Source of the DNA: Microbacterium pseudoresistens
GTDB taxonomy: Bacteria; Actinomycetota; Actinomycetes; Actinomycetales; Microbacteriaceae
DNA length: 64,000 nt
Direction: 5' to 3'
Assembly (NCBI RefSeq): GCF_013409745.1
Contig: NZ_JACCBH010000001.1
Location: 620,001-684,000, forward strand
In this document: piece by piece, positions 36,161 through 43,947 of the stretch
How positions within the stretch are numbered: position 1 is the first letter of the stretch
How the letters are laid out: every line of letters begins with the position of its first letter
Position numbers and translations under genes: made by a program
The notes under the pieces: generated by a model
What the model saw: the letters and a program-made list of their open reading frames with translations, nothing else
Databases searched by the model: none
Told to the model about the DNA's origin: nothing

Positions 36161-36991
36161 GTCGAACAAGCCGACGCTCGTGGCGATTCCTTCTGGCGGG
36201 TAGTACACACCGAGAACGCTAAAGCTGTGGCGTTTGCGCGCGTCTTCGAAGTTCCCCATGAAGAAGGACGTCTGCCGTCCTGGCGCAAACATTTGAGTGT
36301 GGAACTTCTGCTCAATCTGCGCGATCGCGCTGGCATCCGGCTCATGGCGCGATCGGCCTTGAAGAGCGGTCAGTTCCCAGTCCAAAATCTGGCCGACGTG
36401 ACCGGGGCATCCATCGGCCGTGCAGTGATACTCGTAACGCGCGACGAACCTCGGCGCCTTCAACTCCGCAGGCGTCTTGGTCACATCTCCGAAGAGAGAC
36501 AGCGGCGCTAGATTGGCAGCTTCGGCTATGCGCGCCTTCTGTGCGTCAGTCCACTCGCCGAACGGCTCGATCCTCAGCCGTTCAACCGATTTGATGGTGA
36601 CCATTCCCAGCGAAGGCGCGTCATGCCGCTGAACCGCAGCAGCGCTCAGTGCGCACGTAGAAGTACGCGCGACTCGCTCCATGTATGGTTGTCTCTCTTT
36701 CCACCCATCGAGGTGCTTCACGATATTGATGCTGTCGATGTTTGGGCGATAGCTCTCGGGCCGCGTGTCCTTGGACTCCCGCCGCACCTCAACCTCGATG
36801 AGATCGAACTTCTTGAACTGCTGTTCAACGCCCATCCAACGGAACGGAAGCGGATAGAGCCTGATCCAGTCGGCCCGCCCGCCATCGACGCGAATGCCAG
36901 CAACGCACACCGTGTCACCGTACTTCGCCGACGGCTGCGGCGAAGCCTTCACCGTGATGAGCACCCGCGCTGTCTCGGACCTGACCTGCAT
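36146..36991 (-). CDS. Unrecognised 281-aa protein paired with DUF488 (cargo)
   Basis: I do not recognise a named family. Visible blocks are VLITVKASPQPSAKYGDTVC (about 11-30), WIRLYPLPFRWM (about 43-54), FDLIEVEVRRESKDTRPESY (about 63-82), a probable zinc site CTADGCPGH followed by ILDWELTALQG (about 190-215), and a C-terminal TSFFMGNFEDARKRHSFSVLGVYYPP. The mix suggests two small domains around a Cys/His motif. TAATGT (36998-37003, minus) ends 6 nt before ATG 36991, so it has its own promoter, though RT read-through over a 44-bp gap is possible. Confidence 0.75.
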   Translation of the reverse strand: MQVRSETARVLITVKASPQPSAKYGDTVCVAGIRVDGGRADWIRLYPLPFRWMGVEQQFKKFDLIEVEVRRESKDTRPESYRPNIDSINIVKHLDGWKERQPYMERVARTSTCALSAAAVQRHDAPSLGMVTIKSVERLRIEPFGEWTDAQKARIAEAANLAPLSLFGDVTKTPAELKAPRFVARYEYHCTADGCPGHVGQILDWELTALQGRSRHEPDASAIAQIEQKFHTQMFAPGRQTSFFMGNFEDARKRHSFSVLGVYYPPEGIATSVGLFDLDQD

Positions 36992-37035
36992 GTCCTCACA
37001 TTAGGGGCGACATCCGACATAGCGCTTCTACGGCT

Positions 37036-38097
37036 TCAGGAGATCGTCGCTGACGGCTCGTATAGTTCCGCGGCCGCATCGTTACGTGCGATGACTCGCG
37101 CCGCCAGTTGGGCCAGTCGCTCGCCCCGCTTGGCGTCGCTCTGAGAAGAGCGACGCCGGGCGACTTCTTGGAACGCCGTTGGAAATGCTGTCGTCAGCGC
37201 CTCGACCCATCCAGGCTCCACAGCACTCGCGTACGCGAGCTGTCCGCCCAGTCGATATCGGACCGCCTCGGCCTTGGCACCGCGCCACGACGCATGTTCA
37301 GCAAGGCCGCGTGTCTGGACGTAGTAGAGCTCCTGACGAAGCCCGCGCTTGAAGGGGCGTGGGAGCCGTGGTCTTTCCTGCTCTGACACGGACAGCCCCG
37401 TAACGTACATTGGCTGTCCACGCTTCAGCGTGCGCGTCTTCTCATCGTTCAAGGCGTGCCCATGTGCGATGGCGATCTGCCTAACCTCGTCGAGGACGTC
37501 GAATGGTTCCATCCCCGAGAACGCGATGTCATCGGCGTATCGCGTGAGATTCAGCATCTCCTGTTCGGCGAGGGCCGCAAGCTCAGCGTCCATCGACTGA
37601 CAAGCGAGGTTCGCGATCGCAGGCGAAGTCGAGAATCCGGCAGGAAGATAGCCGCGACATGTGGTGAGCCTCGAAAGCAGTCGCGCTACCTCTTCCTGAA
37701 ACCCTGCGGCGTGCAGGCCCTCATCCACCGCATCAACACCGATATGGGGGAAGAAGTCGCGCAGATCAAACTTCTGCAAGTGTGCTGCTCCCGCGTGGAC
37801 GATCGCGTTGGTCACGGAGGAACGCCCCCGCACGTACCCCGTGACCATGTCAGGAAGGTCCATCTGCACCGGCGTTAGTAGCGACAAGATGCGACGGTGC
37901 ACGTTCCTCACGGCTTCGTCAGTCGGACACGCGATCACGCGTGCCTTGCCTTTGGAGCGCAAGGTTACAACTTCGACGCCGATTCCCACGTCCAGATTCC
38001 GGGCGATTGACTCTAGCGCCGCTAGCGGAGCACCCAAGTAAACCTCAAGGTGTCGGGGGGTCCGCAGAATGGATACTGAGGAAGTCCGAGGAGTCAT
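37036..38097 (-). CDS. Retron-type reverse transcriptase (cargo)
   Basis: A 353-aa RT. Fingers/palm motifs are LRSKGKARVIACP, GYVRGRSSVTNAIVHAGA with the retron NAxxH motif (about 96-100), KFDLRDFFPHIG (motif A), PAGFSTSPAIANLACQSMD (motif B), the catalytic LTRYADDIAFSG (about 183-194) and the retron-typical VTG (about 231-233, MYVTGLSVSE). The thumb is Arg-rich. Retrons copy part of a structured RNA into msDNA and guard against phages. DUF3800 precedes it, 71 bp upstream. The msr-msd RNA was not identified; 38098-38168 or 38871-39103 are the places to look. Confidence 0.88.
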   Translation of the reverse strand: MTPRTSSVSILRTPRHLEVYLGAPLAALESIARNLDVGIGVEVVTLRSKGKARVIACPTDEAVRNVHRRILSLLTPVQMDLPDMVTGYVRGRSSVTNAIVHAGAAHLQKFDLRDFFPHIGVDAVDEGLHAAGFQEEVARLLSRLTTCRGYLPAGFSTSPAIANLACQSMDAELAALAEQEMLNLTRYADDIAFSGMEPFDVLDEVRQIAIAHGHALNDEKTRTLKRGQPMYVTGLSVSEQERPRLPRPFKRGLRQELYYVQTRGLAEHASWRGAKAEAVRYRLGGQLAYASAVEPGWVEALTTAFPTAFQEVARRRSSQSDAKRGERLAQLAARVIARNDAAAELYEPSATIS

Positions 38098-38168
38098 CTA
38101 TGCCTAACTAGTAGAAGATCGCAAGATCTCGAACGCGACTCGCGCCCCAAATATCAACCCCTCGGACT

Positions 38169-38870
38169 TCACAGCAACTCTATGCCCCTGCGAGAGGAGC
38201 GGTGCACTGCTCTGTCAAAGTCGATGAGGTGTGCCAGATGCGCGGGAAGTCCGCGGTTGAAACGCCCCACCTCGAACGCCCTGGCTCCAGAGGCCAGGGC
38301 ATGGTTCGCGACGGCCAGCACGTAATCCACCACTCCCAGAATCGGTGCCCGTTTCGTTGCGCGGGCTGCGCGCGCCTCCACTCGGAGGCCCAAGGAGTTC
38401 TGGATGTCTTCTTGCGCGGCACCAACGATTCGCGAGTAGAGCGAGTCCATTCGAGACTCCTCCTCGAATATGAACCGGATCTCCTCGGTGCGATACCTGA
38501 GCATGATGTTCCGGACCAACGTGTAGTACATATTGACGAGCAGCTCGACGCCTTCAACGCCGCTCCCGTGACGAGAGTAGGCGACATGCGCACGGTAATC
38601 CATGCGACGGATCGCGAAGAGGAAGCGCTCCTGCGTCGCAGGTTGATCGTCCGAGTGGTGGAAACCTCTCCGCTCAAAGGCGAGCCGCTTCTCCTTCGAC
38701 GGCCAAAGAAATTCGTCAGCGAGTGCATCTTGTGCAGCCTCGACAACTTGCTGTTCCATCGCCGCAATATCGGGCGTCACTACCGCGCCGGCCAGCACCG
38801 TTTCTGCACCATCGTGAGTGCCGGATTCATCTAGAAAGACACCGATCATGATCCTCCACGGGCTCGTCAT
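38169..38870 (-). CDS. DUF3800 protein, putative retron partner (cargo)
   Basis: A 233-aa protein with the DUF3800 opening IGVFLDESGTHDGAETVLAGAVV in two parts (about 9-31), in which DESG is the conserved acidic motif of this RNase-H-like family. IRFIFEEESRMDSLY (about 130-144) and VDYVLAVANHALA (about 181-193) supply further acidic and aromatic positions. DUF3800 proteins are known partners of, or fused to, one retron type (type VII as I recall the classification). It reads in the RT direction. ATG 38870 lacks a clear Shine-Dalgarno or -10; ATG 38849 (MIGVFLDESG) is an alternative start. Confidence 0.82.
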   Translation of the reverse strand: MTSPWRIMIGVFLDESGTHDGAETVLAGAVVTPDIAAMEQQVVEAAQDALADEFLWPSKEKRLAFERRGFHHSDDQPATQERFLFAIRRMDYRAHVAYSRHGSGVEGVELLVNMYYTLVRNIMLRYRTEEIRFIFEEESRMDSLYSRIVGAAQEDIQNSLGLRVEARAARATKRAPILGVVDYVLAVANHALASGARAFEVGRFNRGLPAHLAHLIDFDRAVHRSSRRGIELL

Positions 38871-39103
38871 GCGAAACCGGATGATGAAGTCCAGTCACCT
38901 TGTGCTCAGCCACCTTGTCTGTCCTACGAACAAGCTACCGCGACGAATAGAGGCCCGCGCCACCGCTCCCTCGCACCAGTTGCCGATGGAGTGCTAGCGG
39001 CGCAGCGGCGTAACCAAAGGCAGTTGGGTCTGTTGCACGGTCGTATCGTGGTGGCGTTGCACGGACGCAGTCCGTGTACTGACCGGACGACGGAAGGAAT
39101 GCG
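38871..39103. other. 233-bp divergent intergenic region, candidate site for a retron RNA
   Basis: It separates the DUF3800-RT genes from the Nudix gene. It contains a 7-bp hairpin CACGGAC-GCA-GTCCGTG (39060-39076), a direct repeat TTGCACGG (39033-39040 and 39057-39064), and CACCTTGT twice near 38897-38920. I could not find a pair of long inverted repeats that would define msr-msd, so no RNA gene is called. Confidence 0.4.
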
Positions 39104-39580
39104 ATGAAGGTTCGACATATGGCGTCAGTCTGGATCCACAACGATGACTCGATTCTCTTGCTCCTGCGGAGAGGGTCACGTGTGATCGAGGACTCCTATG
39201 TCGGCATCGGTGGGCATCTCGAGCCGGATGAGTTTGCCGACCCGCGACGCGGCGCGATCCGCGAACTCACGGAAGAAGTGGGGCTCACCGAGGATGACCT
39301 CGTTGATCTCCACCTCCGGTACGTCGCGATGCGCGACACGGGCAACGAACTTCGGATCGTCTATTACTTCTCCACCCGGCTTCGAGACACAACGCCACCC
39401 CCGACTGCGTGCACCGAAGGAGAGCTGCACTGGTTCGAATACAGCACCAGTTTCGAGACTCTACCCATGCCAGTTACAGCACGTCTCGCTCTGATGGGAT
39501 GGCTCGACGGGGGGCCTGAGTTCGATCGCATTCACTTCATCAGCGTCGATCGAGATGGTGCCACCGCGGTCCACATATGA
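39104..39580 (+). CDS. Nudix hydrolase (cargo)
   Basis: A 158-aa protein with a Nudix box GHLEPDEFADPRRGAIRELTEEVGL (about 44-68 in two parts). The consensus G-x5-E-x7-RE-U-x-EE-x-G-U is met except for two extra residues before the RE dipeptide. The segment SVWIHNDDSILLLLRRGS opens the fold. Nudix enzymes hydrolyse nucleoside diphosphate derivatives; the substrate is unknown. A Shine-Dalgarno (GAAGGAA) precedes ATG 39104. It is divergent from the retron-type genes. Confidence 0.85.
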   Translation: MKVRHMASVWIHNDDSILLLLRRGSRVIEDSYVGIGGHLEPDEFADPRRGAIRELTEEVGLTEDDLVDLHLRYVAMRDTGNELRIVYYFSTRLRDTTPPPTACTEGELHWFEYSTSFETLPMPVTARLALMGWLDGGPEFDRIHFISVDRDGATAVHI

Positions 39581-39707
39581 ACGCGGATCACCTCTGTCCG
39601 ATCGATGCAGCCGACTGTGCGGACGAACATCGCGCGTCATGCTCGCACCCGACGCCGCCCCGGCTGACACTTGACCTTCAGCCTGGGTGAATGTTGATGA
39701 TGTTGTC

Positions 39708-40811
39708 ATGGCACCATCGAGTGTTTCGCAGCACGACACCGTGTACAGCCCAGCTCGATCACCGAGGTTGACGATCGGGCCGTTCGCTCGAGCCGTCGGA
39801 CTGAGCGCGAGTGCTCTGCGGGGGTACAACGATGCTGGCCTGCTCGTGCCCGCCGAGATCGAGGAACGATCGGGGTATCGCTTCTACGCGCCCGATCAGC
39901 AGCAGCGCGCGATCTGGATCCGCCGACTGCGAGACGCGGGACTCGGGCTGAGCCGCATCAACGCGATTCTTGACGCTGACTTCGACGATGCCCAGCTTCT
40001 TCTTGAGAGTTGGCTTGCAGACGTTGAAGAGCGGTACTCGGCGGCGGCGGAGTTGGTGACGGATCTGAAGCTGAGCCTGCGAGGACGGGTTGAAGCAAAT
40101 CCGGTGCAGCGGACGGTGGCGCGGTTCGATGGTGCTGTTCTGGCGACGGCGATCGAGCAAGTGACGGCAGCCAGCGGTGACGACGAGTTCCACGGGGTGC
40201 TGCTGGACGCCGGGCTGGATGACGTCGCAGTCGTCGCGACCGATCGCTACCGTCTGCTTGCGCGTGTGGCCGTGTCGACAAACATCGAGGGCCCGCCAGC
40301 GAGAGTGACGCTCGCCCCCAATCCCGTGACGACATGGCTGCGCTCTCGTCCTCAAGTCGAGCTCATCGTTGAGGCCCCGATCGGTAGAGACGGCTACTCG
40401 ACCGTGCGCGCATGGTTTCGTGATCGAGCTGACGACGTGTTCGAAATCGAGTGCCTGCCGGATCGGTTGCCTAGCGTCCGAGATCTTGTGCGGGCTGGAA
40501 GCGGGGCCATGACGAGGGCGGCGTTTCGCCGCCAGGAGGTCCTGCACCTTGCGCGATCGTCAACGGAGACTGTGTCCTTCCTCGCATGCGAGGACGAAGC
40601 TCACCTCAGCTCCGGAACGATCTCGATCGATGGCAGCGCAGACGGTCGAGCGGCGAGGTTTGAGCTGTCCGCCACGACGCTCCGCCGAATCACGGAGGCG
40701 GCTGTCGGCCCAACGATCAGCTGCGATGTTCGCGAACCCGGTCATGCCGTCATCTGGCGTGCGGCGAGCCAACCCGATTTCGTCGCACTCACTATGCCGC
40801 GATTCGCATGA
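39708..40811 (+). CDS. MerR-type regulator with a DNA polymerase III beta-clamp-like C-terminal domain (cargo)
   Basis: A 367-aa protein. Residues 20-95 are a MerR HTH: TIGPFARAVGLSASALRGYNDAGLL, then GYRFYAPDQQQRAIWIRRLRDAGLGLSRI. A helical linker follows. Residues about 130-365 resemble DnaN sliding-clamp folds: HGVLLDAGLDDVAVVATDRYRLLARVAV copies the clamp strand pair around ATDRYRL. In MerR regulators this region would sense a ligand. ATG 39708 is preceded by TTGACC (39671-39676) and GATGAT at 19-bp spacing, as at MerR promoters. ATGA overlap with the MFS gene indicates an operon. Confidence 0.82.
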   Translation: MAPSSVSQHDTVYSPARSPRLTIGPFARAVGLSASALRGYNDAGLLVPAEIEERSGYRFYAPDQQQRAIWIRRLRDAGLGLSRINAILDADFDDAQLLLESWLADVEERYSAAAELVTDLKLSLRGRVEANPVQRTVARFDGAVLATAIEQVTAASGDDEFHGVLLDAGLDDVAVVATDRYRLLARVAVSTNIEGPPARVTLAPNPVTTWLRSRPQVELIVEAPIGRDGYSTVRAWFRDRADDVFEIECLPDRLPSVRDLVRAGSGAMTRAAFRRQEVLHLARSSTETVSFLACEDEAHLSSGTISIDGSADGRAARFELSATTLRRITEAAVGPTISCDVREPGHAVIWRAASQPDFVALTMPRFA

Positions 40812-42046
40812 GTCGCGAGCGGATGCCGGGTGCTTTCAATGCCTGGGTCATCGCGACGGTCGGGTCTGATCTCGGTGCCGGCATCCTCGCGTTCGCGCTT
40901 GCCTGGATTGCGTCCGGCTATGGGCCCGCCGCGGCATCCGTCGTGCTCACCGCGACCGTCGCGCCGTCCGTCGTCTTCGGGCTGATCGGGGGTGCGGCGG
41001 CTGACAGGTTCGGGCCCCGCCGTGTGATGGTCGTCTGCACCACCGGGCTCATGATGGTCAGCGCGATCCTCGCGGTCGTCGTGACCTTCGGCGGCATAAC
41101 GCCCACCGTGCTCATGGTCGCCGCCGCGACGATCGGCACCATTTCGGCATTCCACAGGCCCGCGGTCGGAGTGTTCCCACGGCTATTCGTCAGCGACCGC
41201 GCGTTGGGAACCGCGATGGCCCGAGTCGGCATGGCGAGCCAGATCGCCGGCACGGTTGCCCCTCCCCTCGGCGGCATGCTCATCGGCTTGCTCGCACTGA
41301 ACGGCGTCGCGTGGATCGACGTCGCCGGATGCCTGGGAATGGTCGTGGCGTTGCTCGTCATCCATCCACCACTCGAGTTCAGCCCTGCGCCCGAGGCGAT
41401 GACTTTTCGCGGCATCATCGACGGAGTCGTCACCGCCCGCCACACCGGAGGCATACCTGCGCTCCTCCTCAGCGTGGGCATCGTGGCGGGCGCAGTGATC
41501 CCATCACTGATCCTCGGCATTCCGCTCGCTGCTCGCGAACGCGGATGGTCCGCGGCCGAAGCAGGTCTCATCGAGGCCGGCTGGATTGCCGGCGGATTGG
41601 TGGCCGGCGCCTGGTTCTCGTGGAGAGGGACAGCGACGCGAACCTGGCGGCCGATGGCCGCCGGTCCCGTGGTCGTGGCCGGTGGCCTCGTCGGGCTTGC
41701 GCTCTCGCCGACCTGGGGGTGGGCGCTCGTGAGTACGAGCATCATCGGCATGGGCGTCGTGATCTTCACCGCACACGTGTTCCCCACCTATGTCCTGTTC
41801 GCGCCAGCAGCGATGCTCTCGCGCTTCCAAAGCCTGTTGATCTTGGTGCAACGAGCACCTCAACTTGTGATCAATCCGCTCCTCGGAGTCTTCATCGGCA
41901 TCGCCGCCACAGGACCTGTATTGATCGCCGCCGCAGCGGTTGCCATCTCGGCCGCCGTCGTAGTTGTCTCCAACACGACGCTGCGCGCATTCAACTCGAC
42001 GCCTGACGTAGCCGGCTCATCGGGTGACGGGAACACGATCGACTGA
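40808..42046 (+). CDS. MFS exporter coupled to the MerR/clamp regulator (cargo)
   Basis: A 412-aa protein with twelve predicted helices and the MFS loop motif GGAAADRFGPRRVMV (about 59-73). Its style (DLGAGILAFALAWIASGYGPAAASVV, ISAFHRPAVGVFPRLF) resembles macrolide/siderophore exporters of the MFS_3 type. It starts inside the regulator's stop codon (ATGA), so the two are translated together. The likely job is efflux of a compound sensed by the regulator; a link to a DNA-clamp inhibitor is a guess based only on the regulator's fold. Confidence 0.85.
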   Translation: MSRERMPGAFNAWVIATVGSDLGAGILAFALAWIASGYGPAAASVVLTATVAPSVVFGLIGGAAADRFGPRRVMVVCTTGLMMVSAILAVVVTFGGITPTVLMVAAATIGTISAFHRPAVGVFPRLFVSDRALGTAMARVGMASQIAGTVAPPLGGMLIGLLALNGVAWIDVAGCLGMVVALLVIHPPLEFSPAPEAMTFRGIIDGVVTARHTGGIPALLLSVGIVAGAVIPSLILGIPLAARERGWSAAEAGLIEAGWIAGGLVAGAWFSWRGTATRTWRPMAAGPVVVAGGLVGLALSPTWGWALVSTSIIGMGVVIFTAHVFPTYVLFAPAAMLSRFQSLLILVQRAPQLVINPLLGVFIGIAATGPVLIAAAAVAISAAVVVVSNTTLRAFNSTPDVAGSSGDGNTID

Positions 42047-42097
42047 CCCGAGCACGCGCCAGATGGCCACACATGAGGCGATAAGACTCCCCCGCCA

Positions 42098-42943
42098 TCA
42101 CGCCCGCTCGGCAAGCCGCATGTGCTCCTCACAAAGCGTCACGACCCAGAGCCTGACCACGTACTGATTCGCGGGGGCGCCGCACTCCTCGCACGTCTCG
42201 ATGCTGCGCCACTCGGCGTCGCTGATCGCCTCTTTGAATGCTTCGTTGTAGTCATAGGGATCTTCGGATGGCGCGGCGTGGAATCTCAGTGCCCCGAACT
42301 TCGATTTGATCTGCTTCACGACGTAGTCGGGAACGAGCGCCGATAGCGTCCGATCGAGTTCGACGAGCAGCGGGTACCATCCGACCGACACCTGCAGGAT
42401 CGGCGGCCAGTCCGGCGCGAATCGTTCGATGAGAGGCTGCAGCTCAGGCGGATAATCCTCAGACACGAGCGCTTCCCTTCCCTCGGTGGATGTCTTATCG
42501 ATACCAGCCACACCCGACATCCGGCCGCTCGCCTGGGCCTTCGAGCGGCGATTCTTGTCGTGTCGCTGACGTTGGCGAGAGCGTCTGCGGAACTCGCGCC
42601 CGACGCGGAGGCTCCGCGTCACGCCCTTATCGAAGCCGATCATGTCGCGTCTTCGCCATTCGATCATCACGTGACCGCGGAATCCGGAGATCGCCAGGCG
42701 CCGCTCGTCCGGCCCCAGCTCTGGCGGGAAGGGTCCGGGCAGCCCCGAGGTATCGGGCAGGAGGGACGCGAAGACTTCGGAGAAAGTCGGCCCTGCGCCG
42801 GTGCGCCGTCTCGTCTGCGCGATGAAGATCGCCGCCGCGAGTGCCCACTCATCCGCGGTTGCGTCGCCGGTGAGTTCCTCGAACACGTACGCCCACTCAG
42901 CGGGCGGGGTCGCCTCGATGCCCCGCCACCAGATCGGGCTCAC
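42098..42943 (-). CDS. Fused accessory protein at the end of the transposition operon
   Basis: A 281-aa protein of two parts. Residues 1-130 (WWRGIEATPPAEWAYVFEEL..., WALAAAIFIAQTRRRTGAGPTFSEVF, RGHVMIEWRRRDMI) look like a small all-helical transposon-associated domain ending in a very basic stretch (RRRSRQRQRHDKNRR). Residues 160-281 match a common unnamed domain: ILQVSVGWYPLLVELDRTLSAL, VKQIKSKFGALRFHA, and a zinc ribbon CEECGAPA...TLCEEH. It starts GTG within the tniQ stop (GTGA overlap), so it belongs to the operon. The role in transposition is unproven. Confidence 0.72.
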   Translation of the reverse strand: MSPIWWRGIEATPPAEWAYVFEELTGDATADEWALAAAIFIAQTRRRTGAGPTFSEVFASLLPDTSGLPGPFPPELGPDERRLAISGFRGHVMIEWRRRDMIGFDKGVTRSLRVGREFRRRSRQRQRHDKNRRSKAQASGRMSGVAGIDKTSTEGREALVSEDYPPELQPLIERFAPDWPPILQVSVGWYPLLVELDRTLSALVPDYVVKQIKSKFGALRFHAAPSEDPYDYNEAFKEAISDAEWRSIETCEECGAPANQYVVRLWVVTLCEEHMRLAERA

Positions 42944-43947
42944 CACGTCACCCTGTCTGCCCAGCCGGGGACGAGGCGCCGGGACACGACCCGGGACGGC
43001 GGGGCGCCACGCACTGCGCGGTCTTCGGCCTCGATGCGGCGGCCCGAACGCGTGACGTGTCTAAGAAGGGCCGCCTTCTCGCGATACGACGCCTCGGCGA
43101 GGCCTTTCTCGAACGGGGCGCGCCTGATTGTCGCCCTGTCGGAGTAGGGCATGCGGATCGCGGTGTCCATCGCCGCACGGTGCTTGCGCACCACACGGGC
43201 CGCGGTTGCTTCCAACTCGGGAGTCCGCGCCCCCTTCCCTGCACCGACAGTGAGACCGATGAGCCCTTCAACCTGTCGCCGCTCGCTCTCGGCCGGCGTC
43301 ACCAGGCTGAGCACGACCTCGGGGCGCGTAAGAGTCACCAAGAGGTCAATAACCACCCCGTAGATGGGCAGAAGCTGGCTTCCCTCTGTCGCAGGGCGTT
43401 CACGCAGACTGTCGAGAATGAGCTGTGACGCCAGTGCGAACTCACCGGTGTGCATCGTCACCCCGCGGCTCCAAAGATGCCCGGCAAGTGCCTGCTCGGC
43501 GCGGAGGAGCACATCGTCGGAAGGCACCAGTTGGTCGTCGCCCGCGAGATGCCAACGACGATGGCGGACACAGAACCCTCCTCCCCTGCTGAACACGTCG
43601 GTCGTGACACCGTTGCTGCATGCCAGGCACGCTGCTCGCGCGCGGTCGACGACGTCGCATGTCGCGCAGCGCCGCAACTGCCAACCTGTGTGATGACACC
43701 GTCGATACAGGCGGAACCGTGCTCGCTGCGTCTCGAAGTGCCCGAGGCGGAGTCCTCCCAAGGACTCGATCGGAGCGATGAGTCGCGGATTCGTCGGTCT
43801 CATCGACTTCGCATTGAGTTCCCGCCACAGGTGATGCATGAGCGCACCGGCATCGAGCACGTTCGCTTCAGCGAGCCTGCCGAGGAACCCTGCTGGTGTC
43901 TCGCCGGGAAGCGGTGGCACTTGGCACGGAAGAACTCGCAGAGTCAC
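42940..43947 (-). CDS. tniQ: TniQ/TnsD-family target-selection protein, second copy
   Basis: A 335-aa protein. It opens PPLPGETPAGFLGRLAEANV (about 11-30), the TniQ family start, and carries two zinc knuckles with C94, C97, C107, C110, C126 and H129, the TniQ zinc cluster (CATCDVVDRARAACLAC, CVRHR). The C-terminal half (RKHRAAMDTAIRMPYSDRATIRR) is basic. TniQ proteins link TnsC to a target DNA or RNA-guided complex. It overlaps both neighbours by 4 bp. It differs clearly from the upstream TniQ in sequence, so the element may have two targeting choices or a heteromeric TniQ. Confidence 0.9.
   Translation of the reverse strand: MTLRVLPCQVPPLPGETPAGFLGRLAEANVLDAGALMHHLWRELNAKSMRPTNPRLIAPIESLGGLRLGHFETQRARFRLYRRCHHTGWQLRRCATCDVVDRARAACLACSNGVTTDVFSRGGGFCVRHRRWHLAGDDQLVPSDDVLLRAEQALAGHLWSRGVTMHTGEFALASQLILDSLRERPATEGSQLLPIYGVVIDLLVTLTRPEVVLSLVTPAESERRQVEGLIGLTVGAGKGARTPELEATAARVVRKHRAAMDTAIRMPYSDRATIRRAPFEKGLAEASYREKAALLRHVTRSGRRIEAEDRAVRGAPPSRVVSRRLVPGWADRVTW

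Noticed and set aside
39060..39076. Hairpin CACGGAC-GCA-GTCCGTG considered as part of a retron msr-msd RNA
   Set aside because: It lies at the Nudix end of the gap, has only 7 bp, and no outer inverted repeat (a1/a2) or branching-G context was found. It is kept as an intergenic note only.
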